NCBI RefSeq assembly: GCF_002803065.1
Contig: NZ_NNBL01000001.1
Span: 34,722 to 98,721, forward strand
Reading direction: 5' to 3'
DNA length: 64,000 bases
Source: Streptomyces sp. CB01635
GTDB taxonomy: Bacteria > Actinomycetota > Actinomycetes > Streptomycetales > Streptomycetaceae
Under the pieces are notes generated by a model. It worked only from the letters and a program-made list of their open reading frames with translations, was not told where the DNA came from and ran no database searches. Below, piece by piece: positions 8,524-17,272 of this stretch (its first letter is position 1; the number at the start of each line of letters is the position of its first letter). The translations under genes and the position numbers were made by a program.

Positions 8524-8610
8524 TCAGCAGGACGGGCGACACACGCAGCCCACATAGCGGACGAGGTCCATATGGACCCTCCGCCACAGGCGCACATCGG
8601 TGTCGGTCAC
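8524..8610 (-). CDS. Cys-rich leader peptide (28 aa) upstream of cysteine dioxygenase gene
   Basis: A short ORF with a GTG start at 8610-8608 encodes 28 residues. Its middle reads RRVHMDLVRYV and it ends GCVCRPSC just before the TGA. Three of the last seven residues are Cys. Short peptides of this type (basic start, a DLVR-like core and a Cys-containing end) are conserved upstream of actinobacterial sulfur genes, and Cys-containing leader ORFs are known to mediate cysteine-responsive control in mycobacteria. I infer that slow translation of the Cys codons reports low charged tRNA-Cys. An internal ATG at 8571 could be an alternative start. It is only 32 bases after the monooxygenase gene. Confidence 0.7.
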   Translation of the reverse strand: MTDTDVRLWRRVHMDLVRYVGCVCRPSC

Positions 8611-8642
8611 GCTCCGGAGTACACCATGGCGGAGGGGGTCGG

Positions 8643-10250
8643 TCAACTCGTTCCGGCGGCGCTCCCGGCCTTCGCGCCGTTCTCCACGGGCCCCCCGAGC
8701 GCGGCTTGCGCGGCCGCGTACAGCTGAGCGGGATGCACCCCGCTCAGGGCCGTGACCAGGTGGCCGTCCGGGCGTACAAGCAGCACGGAGTGCGCCGGGG
8801 CGCCCGGGTAACTCTCCGCAACGAGCAGCTCCGCCTCGTGCGGCAGCGCCGTGACGGCGGCCGCGAGCCGTGGCATGACCCCGGCCGAGACCCAGTGCCG
8901 CCGCTCCCACACGCCAGTGCCGGGCGCGATCAGAACGACGAGCAGGCGCCCGAGGCCGAGCCGGTCCCGCAGCCGGGCGAAGGACCCGTCGGGCGCCGTG
9001 ACCCGCACGTCCCGGATGGGCGCGCCCGGAGCCGTACCCACGTCGACCGCGGCTTCCGGGGGCTCCGGCGCGAGAGGCGACTCGGCGTACGCCCCCAGAG
9101 CGCCCAGCGCCCCGTGCCCCAGATGACCGTCCGTGAGCAGCGCGTCATGGCCGCGCGCTGATCCGGCGACGTACGAGCGCAGCCCTTTGCCGCCTCGCAG
9201 TATCGGCAGCGCCTGGTCGGCGGCGCGCAGCCGGCCCGCGACGACGGCGCGGCGCTCGGCCTGATAGCTGTCGAGGAGCGCCTCGTGCGGGCCGTCGTGC
9301 CAGGCGAGGGCCAGCTTCCAGGCGAGGTTGTCCGCGTCCCGCAGGCCCTCGTCGAGGCCCTGGGTGCCGAGCGCGCCGAGCAGGTGCGCCGCGTCACCGG
9401 CGAGGAAGACCCGGCCGACCCGCCACCGCCGGGCCAGGCGGTGGTGAACCGTGTGCACCCCCGTGTCCAGCAGCTCGTACGGCGGTGTCGAGCCATCGCA
9501 CCAGCCGGCCAGCGTCTCCCGGATGCGGGTCACCAGGATGTCGGGCGTGACCAGCTCGCTACGGGGCGGCAGCAGCCAGTCGAGGCGCCAGACGCCGTCG
9601 GCGAGGGGGCGGCCGACGACCTCCCCGCCGGACGGGCCCGACGTCCGCCAGCGAAGGCTCCGATGGAGCAACGCCTCGCCGGGCCACGGAAGTTCCGTGC
9701 GCAGCGCGGCGACGGCGTGTCGCTCGACGGCCGTGCGGCCGGGGAAGCGGATGTCGAGCAGCTTGCGGACCGTGGAGCGCGGTCCGTCGCAGCCCACCAG
9801 GAAGCTCCCGCGCCACCAGGTGCCCTTCGGCCCGCGCGTGTGTGCGGTCAGTGCGCCGCTCTCCTGCTCGATCGAGTCGAGGCGGCTGTTCACGGCGATC
9901 CTGATGAGCCGCTCGCCGTCGGCGGCCTCCCGCAGTGAGCCGGTCAGCTCGTGCTGGGCCAGATGCAGGGGCGAGGGCATCTGCTCACCGAAGGTGAGCT
10001 CCCGCATCACCTGTTTGCGCCGCAGGGAACGCCAGCCGGTCCAGCGCGTGCCCGTCTTGTCGAACGACGTCCGGGCGAGCCGCTCCACGAGGGCGGCGGT
10101 GTCCTCGCGGAGGATCACGGTCCGTGCGGGCCGTTGTTCGTCCTTGCCCGGGCCCTCGTCGAGCACTACGGAGGGCACGCCCTGGCGGGCGAGAGCGAGG
10201 GAGAGCGTGAGCCCGACGGGGCCGGCGCCGACGACGATCACCGGGTCCAC
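8643..10250 (-). CDS. FAD-dependent aromatic-ring-hydroxylase-like monooxygenase
   Basis: A 535-residue class A flavoprotein monooxygenase. The N-terminus has the Rossmann motif VVGAGPVGLTLSLALARQG (about 6-24). A DG motif occurs in VGCDGPRSTVRKLL, and the second FAD motif is RVFLAGDAAHLLGALGTQGL. The last about 130 residues resemble the thioredoxin-like C-terminal domain of the phenol hydroxylase/MhpA group. The frame is open to 10340, but GTG 10250 is preceded by AGGAGG at a 10-base distance and starts directly at the Rossmann fold. It uses NAD(P)H and O2 on an unknown aromatic or polyketide-like substrate; no pathway partner is adjacent. The leader peptide and cupin operon lie just downstream on the same strand. 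Confidence 0.87.
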   Translation of the reverse strand: MDPVIVVGAGPVGLTLSLALARQGVPSVVLDEGPGKDEQRPARTVILREDTAALVERLARTSFDKTGTRWTGWRSLRRKQVMRELTFGEQMPSPLHLAQHELTGSLREAADGERLIRIAVNSRLDSIEQESGALTAHTRGPKGTWWRGSFLVGCDGPRSTVRKLLDIRFPGRTAVERHAVAALRTELPWPGEALLHRSLRWRTSGPSGGEVVGRPLADGVWRLDWLLPPRSELVTPDILVTRIRETLAGWCDGSTPPYELLDTGVHTVHHRLARRWRVGRVFLAGDAAHLLGALGTQGLDEGLRDADNLAWKLALAWHDGPHEALLDSYQAERRAVVAGRLRAADQALPILRGGKGLRSYVAGSARGHDALLTDGHLGHGALGALGAYAESPLAPEPPEAAVDVGTAPGAPIRDVRVTAPDGSFARLRDRLGLGRLLVVLIAPGTGVWERRHWVSAGVMPRLAAAVTALPHEAELLVAESYPGAPAHSVLLVRPDGHLVTALSGVHPAQLYAAAQAALGGPVENGAKAGSAAGTS

Positions 10251-10366
10251 GGCGCGGCTCCTCCTGCCCCGGGGAGTGCTGTGGGAGGCGTACAAGAAAG
10301 GGCAGTTGGAGCGGGGTGCGCGATCACAGAACGTATGCAACCCATTGCCGGTGCTTGCGTCAAGTG

Positions 10367-10400
10367 ACGGAGGCAGTGGCGATCATGCCACTGCCTCCGT
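10367..10400 (-). terminator. gluABCD operon terminator
   Basis: A perfect 14-base stem (10367-10380 with 10387-10400) with a 6-base loop lies 36 bases past the gluD stop. It separates gluD from the monooxygenase gene on the same strand. Confidence 0.8.
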
Positions 10401-10435
10401 TTGCTCACATCTCGTCAGTTCTTCTGCAGGGCCGT

Positions 10436-11323
10436 TCAGTCGGTCCCGTTGACGACGGAGGGGTTGGTGGCGGTCGCCACCGCGATACCGGTCCTCGCGC
10501 GACGGCCGCGCCGCTCGATCCAGGTGGCGAGCGCGGCCAGGGCCAGACACAGCGCCACGTAGATCGCACCGACGACGATGACCACCGCGGTGATCGGGTT
10601 CTCGCCGTTGACGATGATGTTGCTGGCCATCGTGCGCGCCGCGAACAGCAGCTCGCTGTACGTGATGATGTAGCCGAGAGAGGTGTCCTTGAGGGTCACC
10701 ACGAGCTGGCTGATCATCGTCGGCAGCATGGAGCGCACGGCCTGCGGCAGCAGCAGCATTGTCATGACCTGCGACTTGCGCAGCCCCAGTGCGTACGCGG
10801 CTTCCACCTGTCCGCGCGGCACGGCGTTGACGCCCGCCCGGATCACCTCGGCCTGCACGCAGCCGTTGTAGACGGTCAGACCGATGACGAGCGCCCAGAA
10901 GGCGGTGTTGTCGCCGACGACACCGAGGCTGGTCTTGTAGGTCAGGAACAGGAACCAAAGGGCGTAGATCGTGATCAGCAGCGGGATCGCGCGGAACAGT
11001 TCGATGAAGCCCGTGGCGGCCCAGCGGACCGTCTTGTGCTCGGACAGGCGAGCGACGGCCAGGAGCAGGCCGAGCACCAGGGAGAGCACGCCGGCGACGG
11101 CGAACACCTTCAGCGTGGTGAGCACGCCGTCGCGGATGCTGGTCCGCACGCCGGCGTTGTTGAAGATGTTCCAGACCTCGGGCTCCAGCTGCCCCTTGAC
11201 GTTCATCCGGTAAAGGGTGAACGCGATCAGGCCGAGCACGGCCAGGGAGCCGACGACCGTGTAGATGCGGTTGCGCACCCGGGCCTTGGGGCCCGGTGCG
11301 TCGTACAGGACGCTCGAACTCAT
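10436..11323 (-). CDS. gluD: Glutamate ABC transporter permease GluD
   Basis: A 295-residue membrane permease of the polar amino-acid (HisM/GltK-type) family. A helix near residues 21-40 precedes an outer loop. The core of helices follows, with the inner EAA loop (PRGQVEAAYALGLRKSQVMTMLLLPQA) that contacts the ATPase. ATG 11323 overlaps the gluC stop (ATGA at 11320-11323), so translation is coupled. It forms the membrane channel with GluC, and GluA powers transport. The C-terminus is basic with ERRGRRART. Last gene of gluABCD, followed by a hairpin terminator. Confidence 0.93.
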   Translation of the reverse strand: MSSSVLYDAPGPKARVRNRIYTVVGSLAVLGLIAFTLYRMNVKGQLEPEVWNIFNNAGVRTSIRDGVLTTLKVFAVAGVLSLVLGLLLAVARLSEHKTVRWAATGFIELFRAIPLLITIYALWFLFLTYKTSLGVVGDNTAFWALVIGLTVYNGCVQAEVIRAGVNAVPRGQVEAAYALGLRKSQVMTMLLLPQAVRSMLPTMISQLVVTLKDTSLGYIITYSELLFAARTMASNIIVNGENPITAVVIVVGAIYVALCLALAALATWIERRGRRARTGIAVATATNPSVVNGTD

Positions 11324-11967
11324 CGTGCGACCCCCATGCGCCGCTCGAGCAGCCGGAAGAGACCGCTGATGGTGAAGGTGATGACCAGGTAGCCGAGAGC
11401 CACCCAGAGGAAGATCCAGGCGATGGCGAAGCCCTGGTCGCTGAGCAGCTTCTGCACGCCGAACAGCTCGGTGACGCTGAACGCGCCCGCGATCGCCGAG
11501 TTCTTCGTCAGCGCGATGAAGATCGAGCTGAGCGGCGGCAGGACGGTCCGGGTGGCCTGCGGAAGGATGATCAGACGCAGCGTCTGGAAGAAGGTCATCC
11601 CGATGGACCGGGCGGCCTCGGCCTGTCCCAGCGGCACCGTGCTGATGCCGGACCGGACGGCCTCGCACACGAACGCCGAGGTGTAGAAGCTCAGCGCCAT
11701 GAGGGCCTTGGCCCACGGGCTGAGGCCCGGCATGAAGATGACCGGAACGACGAACCACGCCACAAGGAAGAGCAGGGTCAGCGGGGTGTTCCTGAAGAGC
11801 GTGACCCAGGCGGTGCCGAAGAAGCGCAGCGGGGGTACGGGTGAGACACGGAACCCGGCGATGATGACACCCAGGACCATCGCGAGGAGCCCGCTGGCCA
11901 GGGTCAGCAGGACGGTGCCTATGAACCCCTCGCGGAATTCCGCGAGATGGTCGAGCAATACGTTCAC
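11320..11967 (-). CDS. gluC: Glutamate ABC transporter permease GluC
   Basis: A 215-residue polar amino-acid ABC permease. Several membrane helices surround the EAA loop (PLGQAEAARSIGMTFFQTLRLIILPQA). The frame is open to 12024, but GTG 11967 has a GAGGA motif at good spacing and begins with VLLDHLAEFREGF, the usual N-terminus. It pairs with GluD as a heterodimeric channel. A 135-base gap with two strong hairpins separates it from gluB, and it overlaps gluD by 4 bases. Confidence 0.93.
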   Translation of the reverse strand: MNVLLDHLAEFREGFIGTVLLTLASGLLAMVLGVIIAGFRVSPVPPLRFFGTAWVTLFRNTPLTLLFLVAWFVVPVIFMPGLSPWAKALMALSFYTSAFVCEAVRSGISTVPLGQAEAARSIGMTFFQTLRLIILPQATRTVLPPLSSIFIALTKNSAIAGAFSVTELFGVQKLLSDQGFAIAWIFLWVALGYLVITFTISGLFRLLERRMGVAR

Positions 11968-12011
11968 GGGGATGTCCTCGTGGGCGGCGGCGGACAGGCA
12001 GCGCGGGCCGT

Positions 12012-12094
12012 GCCACGGGCGCACTGTGCGGTTGCGCCCGTGGCGGGCCGTTCACTGCCGGGGGGTCGTACGGTGCGGGCCGGGGCCCGCACCG
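12012..12094 (-). promoter_or_regulatory. Twin hairpins in the gluB-gluC intercistronic region
   Basis: Two GC-rich inverted repeats lie in the 135-base gap: 12012-12023 with 12033-12044 (12-base perfect stem), and 12071-12081 with 12084-12094 (11-base perfect stem, 2-base spacer). They sit right after the binding-protein gene. In comparable transporter operons such structures cause partial termination or protect the upstream mRNA, giving more binding protein than permease; that role is inferred here. Confidence 0.6.
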
Positions 12095-12102
12095 TCAGCG
12101 CG

Positions 12103-13023
12103 TCAGTAGCGCTCGAGCGCCGGCGGCGCGGTGTACGCGGACTTGGACAGGCCGAGCGTCGCGTCGTACGCCTTCTTGTAGTCGCCGTTCTTCTCGTGGG
12201 CCTCGATGGCCTTCGAGACCGCCTCGCGCAGCGCCTTGTCGTCCTTGTTCATGCCGACGCCGTACGGCTCCTCGGTGAACGGCTTGCCGACGACCTTCAG
12301 CTTGCCGGGGCGCTGTGCGGCGTAGCCCTTGAGGATCGCGTCGTCGGTGGTGACGGCGTCGACCTCGTTGTTGAGCAGCTGCTGCACGCACTCGGAGTAC
12401 TTGGAGAGCTCGACGGTCTTGGCACCGTACTTGGGCTTCTTGATCTCCTGGAGCGGGGTCGAGCCCTTGATGGAGCAGACCGACTTGCCCTTGACGGAGT
12501 CCGGGCCCGTGATGCCCTTCTCGTCGCCGCGGACGAGGAGGTCGGCGCCGGCCATGAAGTACGGGCCGGCGAAACCGACCTGCTTCTTGCGCTCGTCGTT
12601 GATCGTGTAGGTGCCTACGTAGAGGTCGACCTCGCCCTTGGAGATGGTCGTCTCACGGACGTTCGAGTCGATCGTCTTGAACTCGATCTGCGACGGCTTG
12701 AAGCCGAGGTCGGCGGCGACCATCTTGGCGATCTCGATGTCGAAGCCCGAGCGCTTGCCGTCGGTGTCCTGGAAGCCCAGGTACGGCTGGTCGTTCTTGG
12801 CGCCGATGACGAGCTTGCCGGCCTTCTGCGCCCGCTTCAGCGTCGCGGAGTCCAGCTTCACGCCCGAGGCGACCGTGTACGTGGGCAGCTTCGGCTGGTC
12901 CTTGCCGCCGGCGCCGCCGGCGGGCTTGTCACCGGCGTTGCCGGAGTCGCCGCCACACGCGGTGGCGGTGAGGGCGAGCACGGCGACAGTGGCCGCCGCC
13001 GCGGCGGACTTGCGGAGCTTCAT
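12103..13023 (-). CDS. gluB: Glutamate-binding lipoprotein GluB
   Basis: A 306-residue periplasmic-binding-protein type lipoprotein. The signal peptide KLRKSAAAAATVAVLALTA ends in lipobox TATAC. The type II binding-protein fold follows, with FQDTDGKRSGFDIEIAKMV, the ligand Arg region DSNVRETTISKGEVDLYVG, and GKSVCSIKGSTPLQEI. It captures glutamate outside the membrane for GluCD. I start it at ATG 13023 because AAGGA lies 8 bases upstream; ATG 13032 would sit on that ribosome site. It is second in gluABCD. Confidence 0.94.
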   Translation of the reverse strand: MKLRKSAAAAATVAVLALTATACGGDSGNAGDKPAGGAGGKDQPKLPTYTVASGVKLDSATLKRAQKAGKLVIGAKNDQPYLGFQDTDGKRSGFDIEIAKMVAADLGFKPSQIEFKTIDSNVRETTISKGEVDLYVGTYTINDERKKQVGFAGPYFMAGADLLVRGDEKGITGPDSVKGKSVCSIKGSTPLQEIKKPKYGAKTVELSKYSECVQQLLNNEVDAVTTDDAILKGYAAQRPGKLKVVGKPFTEEPYGVGMNKDDKALREAVSKAIEAHEKNGDYKKAYDATLGLSKSAYTAPPALERY

Positions 13024-13085
13024 GGTGAACATCCTTCGTGTCGGCAGATTTCGGCCGTGAAAAGTCAGACGCCCGTGCGTCAGCG

Positions 13086-13862
13086 TCAGTGGTGCAGGAT
13101 CTTCGACAGGAAGTCCTTGGCCCGGTCGCTGCGCGGGTTGCTGAAGAACTGGTCGGGGGTGGCCTCTTCGACGATCCGTCCGTCCGCCATGAAGACCACG
13201 CGGTTGGCCGCCGAGCGCGCGAAGCCCATCTCGTGGGTGACGACGATCATCGTCATGCCGTCACGGGCGAGCTGCTGCATGACCTCCAGGACCTCGTTGA
13301 TCATCTCCGGGTCGAGGGCCGACGTCGGCTCGTCGAAGAGCATGATCTTGGGGTCCATCGCCAACGCCCGTGCGATCGCGACGCGCTGCTGCTGCCCGCC
13401 GGAGAGCTGCGCGGGGTACTTGTCCGCCTGCGTGCCCACGCCCACCCGGTCGAGCAGGGTGCGCGCCTTGGCCTCGGCCGCCTTCTTGTCCGTCCTGCGG
13501 ACCTTGATCTGCCCCAGCATCACGTTCTCGAGCACGGTCTTGTGCGCGAAGAGGTTGAAGGACTGGAAGACCATGCCCACGTCCGCGCGGAGGCGGGCCA
13601 GCTCCTTGCCTTCCTGGGGCAGCGGCTTGCCGTCGATCGTGATGTCACCTGTGTCGACGGTCTCCAGGCGGTTGATCGTGCGGCACAGCGTCGACTTGCC
13701 GGAGCCCGAGGGTCCGATGACGACGACGACCTCACCACGCGCGATGGTCAGGTCGATGTCCTGGAGCACGTGCAGCGCGCCGAAGTGCTTGTTGACTTGG
13801 TTCAGCACGACCAGCTCGTCGGCCGCGGGAATGGCGTCCTTGGTCACCGATACATCGGTCAT
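13086..13862 (-). CDS. gluA: Glutamate ABC transporter ATPase GluA
   Basis: A 258-residue ABC ATPase of the polar amino-acid type. It shows Walker [11 protein letters not shown]-loop VFQSFNLF, signature LSGGQQQR, Walker [13 protein letters not shown] and H-loop VVTHEM. All catalytic residues are intact. ATG 13862 has GGAG about 10 bases upstream; the frame is open to 13949 but that part looks non-coding. It is first in the operon and divergent from gluR, with a 293-base shared control region. In S. coelicolor this operon is known to respond to extracellular glutamate through GluR-GluK. Confidence 0.94.
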   Translation of the reverse strand: MTDVSVTKDAIPAADELVVLNQVNKHFGALHVLQDIDLTIARGEVVVVIGPSGSGKSTLCRTINRLETVDTGDITIDGKPLPQEGKELARLRADVGMVFQSFNLFAHKTVLENVMLGQIKVRRTDKKAAEAKARTLLDRVGVGTQADKYPAQLSGGQQQRVAIARALAMDPKIMLFDEPTSALDPEMINEVLEVMQQLARDGMTMIVVTHEMGFARSAANRVVFMADGRIVEEATPDQFFSNPRSDRAKDFLSKILHH

Positions 13863-13901
13863 CGGGGTCTTGCTCCATCCTCCTCGGTTGGGAGGACAGT
13901 A

Positions 13902-13928
13902 GTAATGCCGTACGACCAGCGTCATTAC
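13902..13928 (-). promoter_or_regulatory. Inverted repeat upstream of gluA, candidate GluR site
   Basis: GTAATG (13902-13907) and CATTAC (13923-13928) form a 6-base inverted repeat with a 15-base spacer, about 40-65 bases upstream of the gluA start. The rest of 13863-14155 contains three ATAACG copies and no other supported gene. The position fits a response-regulator or promoter site for gluABCD, but the assignment to GluR is a guess. Confidence 0.35.
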
Positions 13929-14155
13929 ATCTGAGGGGAACTTGAGCATAACGATCCGGCTTCAACCGGCCACGATGCGTGAAGAGGGTGGCCCCGCGCG
14001 TACCGGCTGGATAACGGAAGGCGCCCGTAACCGGAACGCTCTTGACGGCGTCCTTATGTATCGGAGTGGATGCCCTGGTGTGCCGCACTCGCGTGCACGG
14101 ATAACGCCTGCCGGCGTGCCGGGGCCGAACGACCGATGAACCGAAGGGGGCCGTG

Positions 14156-14842
14156 ATGAGACTGCTTCTCGTCGAGGACGACGACCATGTCGCCGCTGCT
14201 CTGTCGGCGGTCCTCGCCCGGCACGGCTTCGAAGTGGCGCACGCCCGCAGCGGCGAGGAAGCGCTCCGGGCGCTCGTCCCCGAGGCGGACGCCTTCGGAG
14301 TCGTACTCCTCGATCTCGGCCTGCCCGACCAGGACGGCTACGAGGTGTGCGGCAAGATCCGCAAGCGCACGTCGACACCCGTGATCATGGTGACCGCGCG
14401 CGCGGACGTGCGCTCCCGCATCCACGGCCTCAACCTCGGTGCCGACGACTACGTGGTCAAGCCGTACGACACCGGGGAGCTGCTCGCCCGGATCCATGCG
14501 GTCAGCCGGCGCAGTGTGCCGGACGAGTCCTCCGTGCCGGCCGAGGACGGACTGAGGCTCGGGTCCGTGCACATCGAACTGCCCACCCGCCAGGTCAGCG
14601 TGGACGGTTCGGTTGTCCAACTGACCCGCAAGGAGTTCGACCTCCTGGCGCTTCTCGCGCAGCGCCCCGGGGTGGTGTTCCGCCGGGAACAGATCATCAG
14701 CGAGGTCTGGCGCACCAGTTGGGAGGGGACGGGCCGCACGCTGGAGGTGCATGTCGCGTCCCTGCGCTCCAAGCTGCGCATGCCCGCCCTCATCGAGACC
14801 GTGCGTGGCGTCGGGTACCGGCTCGTCGCGCCGGCCGCCTAG
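14156..14842 (+). CDS. gluR: Response regulator GluR (OmpR family)
   Basis: A 228-residue response regulator. The receiver domain has the acidic pocket EDDD (7-10), phospho-acceptor Asp53 in VVLLDLGLPDQDGYE, Thr in MVTARAD and Lys in DDYVVKPYD. The C-terminal winged helix (about 130-225) has LTRKEFDLLALLAQRPG and TLEVHVASLRSKL. ATG 14156 follows AAGGGGG; GTG 14153 is an alternative. It is divergent from gluABCD and followed after 9 bases by its kinase. By position it matches S. coelicolor GluR, which activates glutamate uptake. Confidence 0.92.
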   Translation: MRLLLVEDDDHVAAALSAVLARHGFEVAHARSGEEALRALVPEADAFGVVLLDLGLPDQDGYEVCGKIRKRTSTPVIMVTARADVRSRIHGLNLGADDYVVKPYDTGELLARIHAVSRRSVPDESSVPAEDGLRLGSVHIELPTRQVSVDGSVVQLTRKEFDLLALLAQRPGVVFRREQIISEVWRTSWEGTGRTLEVHVASLRSKLRMPALIETVRGVGYRLVAPAA

Positions 14843-14851
14843 AGGCCGCGG

Positions 14852-16258
14852 GTGCGCGCTCGCCTCCTCCCGCTGCTCATCGTCCTGATGGCGGGTGTGC
14901 TGCTCGCGCTCGGCTTCCCGCTCGCCGCGAGCGTGGCGGCCGCCCAGCAGCAGAAGGTCGTCGTCGACCGCATCGACGACACGGCACGCTTTGCCGCGCT
15001 GGCCCAGTTCGTCACCAAGCGCTCGACGGGCTCCCGTGTACGCGTCACGGACGAGCGCCAACAGACCCTGCAGAACGAACTCACGCGCTACTACGAGGTG
15101 TACGGGATCCGCGCGGGCGTCTTCTACCGCAACAGTGACCCCATGGGGCGCGCCCCGGACGACTGGCAGCTGCCCCGCGACGGAGCTGTGCGCGAGGCCT
15201 TCGACGAGGCCCTGTTCTCGCGCGGCAGCCACGACCCGCAGCAGGTGTGGCCCTGGAGGCGCGGCCGGCTCGTCGTCGCGTCACCGGTCATCAGCGACGG
15301 CGATGTCGTCGCGGTCGTCGTCACCGACTCACCCACCGGCAAGATGCGCTCCAAGACGCTTCAGGGGTGGCTGCTCATCGCGGCGGGCGAGGCGGCGGCG
15401 ATGCTTCTGGCCGTAGGCGCGGCCCTGCGGCTGACGGGCTGGGTCCTGCGGCCCGTGCGCGTCCTCGACGCGACCACCCACGACATCGCCACCGGCCGCC
15501 TGAAGTCGCGCGTCGCCTCGGCCGGCGGACCGCCGGAACTCCAGCGCCTGGCCCGGTCGTTCAACGAGATGGCCGACAACGTCGAGGACGTCCTGGAGCA
15601 GCAGCGCGCCTTCGTCGCCGACGCCTCGCACCAACTGCGCAATCCGCTCGCCGCCCTGCTCCTGCGCATCGAACTCCTGGCCTTCGAACTGCCCGAGGGG
15701 AACGAGGAGATCGCCTCCGTGCGCACGGAGGGCAAGCGGCTCGCCTCGGTCCTCGACGACCTGCTCGACCTGGCCCTCGCCGAGCACACCGAGGCGGATC
15801 TGCGGCTCACGGACATCGGCGAGCTGGTGACCGAACGCGTGGGCGCCTGGCGGCCGGTCGCCGACGAAAAGGGGGTACGGCTGACCGGGGACTGCCCCGC
15901 GGTCACCGGGTGGGCGGACCCCGTGACGCTGTCGAGCGCCCTGGACGCGGTGATCGACAACGCCCTGAAGTTCACCCCCTCCGGCGAGGAGGTACGGGTC
16001 TGCGTCGCCCGTAACGGAGAGTCCACGGAGATCGTGGTCGCTGACCGGGGGCCGGGCCTGCGCGAGGACGAACTCGCGCGGATCGGCGACCGGTTCTGGC
16101 GCAGCGCCGGCCATCAGAACGTCAAGGGATCGGGCCTCGGCCTGTCCATCTCGCGGGCGCTGCTCGCGGCCGGCGGCGGCTCCATCACGTACGCCCCTCA
16201 CGAGCCCCACGGGCTGTGCGTGACGGTGGCGGTGCCCCGGACCCACCGCGAAGGCTGA
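14852..16258 (+). CDS. gluK: Sensor histidine kinase GluK
   Basis: A 468-residue sensor kinase. Membrane helix 1 is at about 5-30 and helix 2 at about 172-196, flanking an extracytoplasmic sensor of about 140 residues. A HAMP linker (about 197-250) leads to the dimerisation helix with phospho-accepting His260 in VADASHQLRNPLAALL. The ATPase domain has the N box VIDNALKFTP, G1 VADRGPGL and G2 GSGLGLSIS. It starts at GTG 14852. The pair with GluR next to gluABCD indicates extracellular glutamate sensing, as reported for S. coelicolor. It ends 18 bases from the convergent TAXI gene. Confidence 0.92.
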   Translation: MRARLLPLLIVLMAGVLLALGFPLAASVAAAQQQKVVVDRIDDTARFAALAQFVTKRSTGSRVRVTDERQQTLQNELTRYYEVYGIRAGVFYRNSDPMGRAPDDWQLPRDGAVREAFDEALFSRGSHDPQQVWPWRRGRLVVASPVISDGDVVAVVVTDSPTGKMRSKTLQGWLLIAAGEAAAMLLAVGAALRLTGWVLRPVRVLDATTHDIATGRLKSRVASAGGPPELQRLARSFNEMADNVEDVLEQQRAFVADASHQLRNPLAALLLRIELLAFELPEGNEEIASVRTEGKRLASVLDDLLDLALAEHTEADLRLTDIGELVTERVGAWRPVADEKGVRLTGDCPAVTGWADPVTLSSALDAVIDNALKFTPSGEEVRVCVARNGESTEIVVADRGPGLREDELARIGDRFWRSAGHQNVKGSGLGLSISRALLAAGGGSITYAPHEPHGLCVTVAVPRTHREG

Positions 16259-16276
16259 GGCGGCGGGTCAGGGGCC

Positions 16277-17272
16277 CTACGGCTTCACCGAGCGGTAGTA
16301 GCGGCGGGCGCCCTCGTGCAGCGCCAGCGGATCCGTGTAGAGCGCCGTCCGCAGGTCCACGAGCTGCGCCGCGTGCACCTGCGTGCCGATGTGGTCGCGG
16401 CTGTCTATCACCGTGCGCGTCAGCGCCTCCGTCAGGCGGGGGTCGGCACGGTCCGTGGTCACCAGCAGATTCGCCACGGCCAGCGTGGGCACCGAGACAC
16501 CCTGCTGCGCGTCCGGATAGGCGTCGGCGGGCATCACGGCGGCCCGGTAGTAACGGGACGCGCCGCCCTGCTTGTGCAGTGCGTCGACGAGGTTGCCGAG
16601 CTCGACAAGACGGATGGGGTAGTTCTCGGACAGCTTGCGCACATGGTTCGTCGGCAGGCCGCCCGACCAGAAGAAGGCGTCGATGTCGCCGTCCTTGAGC
16701 GCCTGGGGCATGCCGTCGATCCCTGTGGAGACGGGGTTCATGTCCCTCTCCAGGTCGAGCCCGGCCGCCTTGGCCACGCGCTCCGCGATGAGCCGGACCC
16801 CGGAGCCCTTGCCGCCCACGGCGACCTTGCGGCCGCGCAGATCCTGGACCGACCTGATCGACGACGAGCGGGGCACGACCAGCTGCACGTAGTCGTCGTA
16901 CAGGCGGGCACAGCCACGCAGCCGGTCCCCTCCGGCGCCGCCCTGGAGCTTGTACTTCTCCACGGCGTCAGCGGCCGCGATCGTGAAATCGGCCTTCCCC
17001 GTGGCGACCCGTTCGACGTTCTCCTGGGACCCCTCGCTGTTCGTCAGGCGCACATCGAGGTCCGGCAGGTCGTGGCCGAGCGCGGTCTTGAGGAGGTTGC
17101 CGTAGCGCTCGTACACCCCGGTCCGCTGGCCCGTACTGAACGTCACGTTGCCCCCCGGTGTCCCGTCGTCCAGCGGCAGCAGCCACCACAGGAGCAGCCC
17201 GAGGACGACGAGGGCGGCGGCCGAGCCCTCCAGGGCTCGGCGCCTGCTGACACGGGGGAGGGCCTTGTGCAT
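16277..17272 (-). CDS. TAXI-family TRAP-type solute-binding protein
   Basis: A 331-residue protein with one N-terminal hydrophobic anchor (about 17-33, followed by LLPLDDG) and a TAXI-type binding domain. It contains TFSTGQRTGVYERYGNLLKTAL, ADFTIAAADAVEKYK, and DLRGRKVAVGGKGSGVRLIAE, typical of TRAP transporter TAXI receptors for glutamate-like or carboxylate ligands. No TRAP membrane subunits are in the window, so it may be an orphan or a sensory receptor. It is convergent with gluK and could supply ligand information to that kinase, but this is speculation. There is no lipobox Cys, so it is probably held by an uncleaved helix. Confidence 0.82.
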   Translation of the reverse strand: MHKALPRVSRRRALEGSAAALVVLGLLLWWLLPLDDGTPGGNVTFSTGQRTGVYERYGNLLKTALGHDLPDLDVRLTNSEGSQENVERVATGKADFTIAAADAVEKYKLQGGAGGDRLRGCARLYDDYVQLVVPRSSSIRSVQDLRGRKVAVGGKGSGVRLIAERVAKAAGLDLERDMNPVSTGIDGMPQALKDGDIDAFFWSGGLPTNHVRKLSENYPIRLVELGNLVDALHKQGGASRYYRAAVMPADAYPDAQQGVSVPTLAVANLLVTTDRADPRLTEALTRTVIDSRDHIGTQVHAAQLVDLRTALYTDPLALHEGARRYYRSVKP

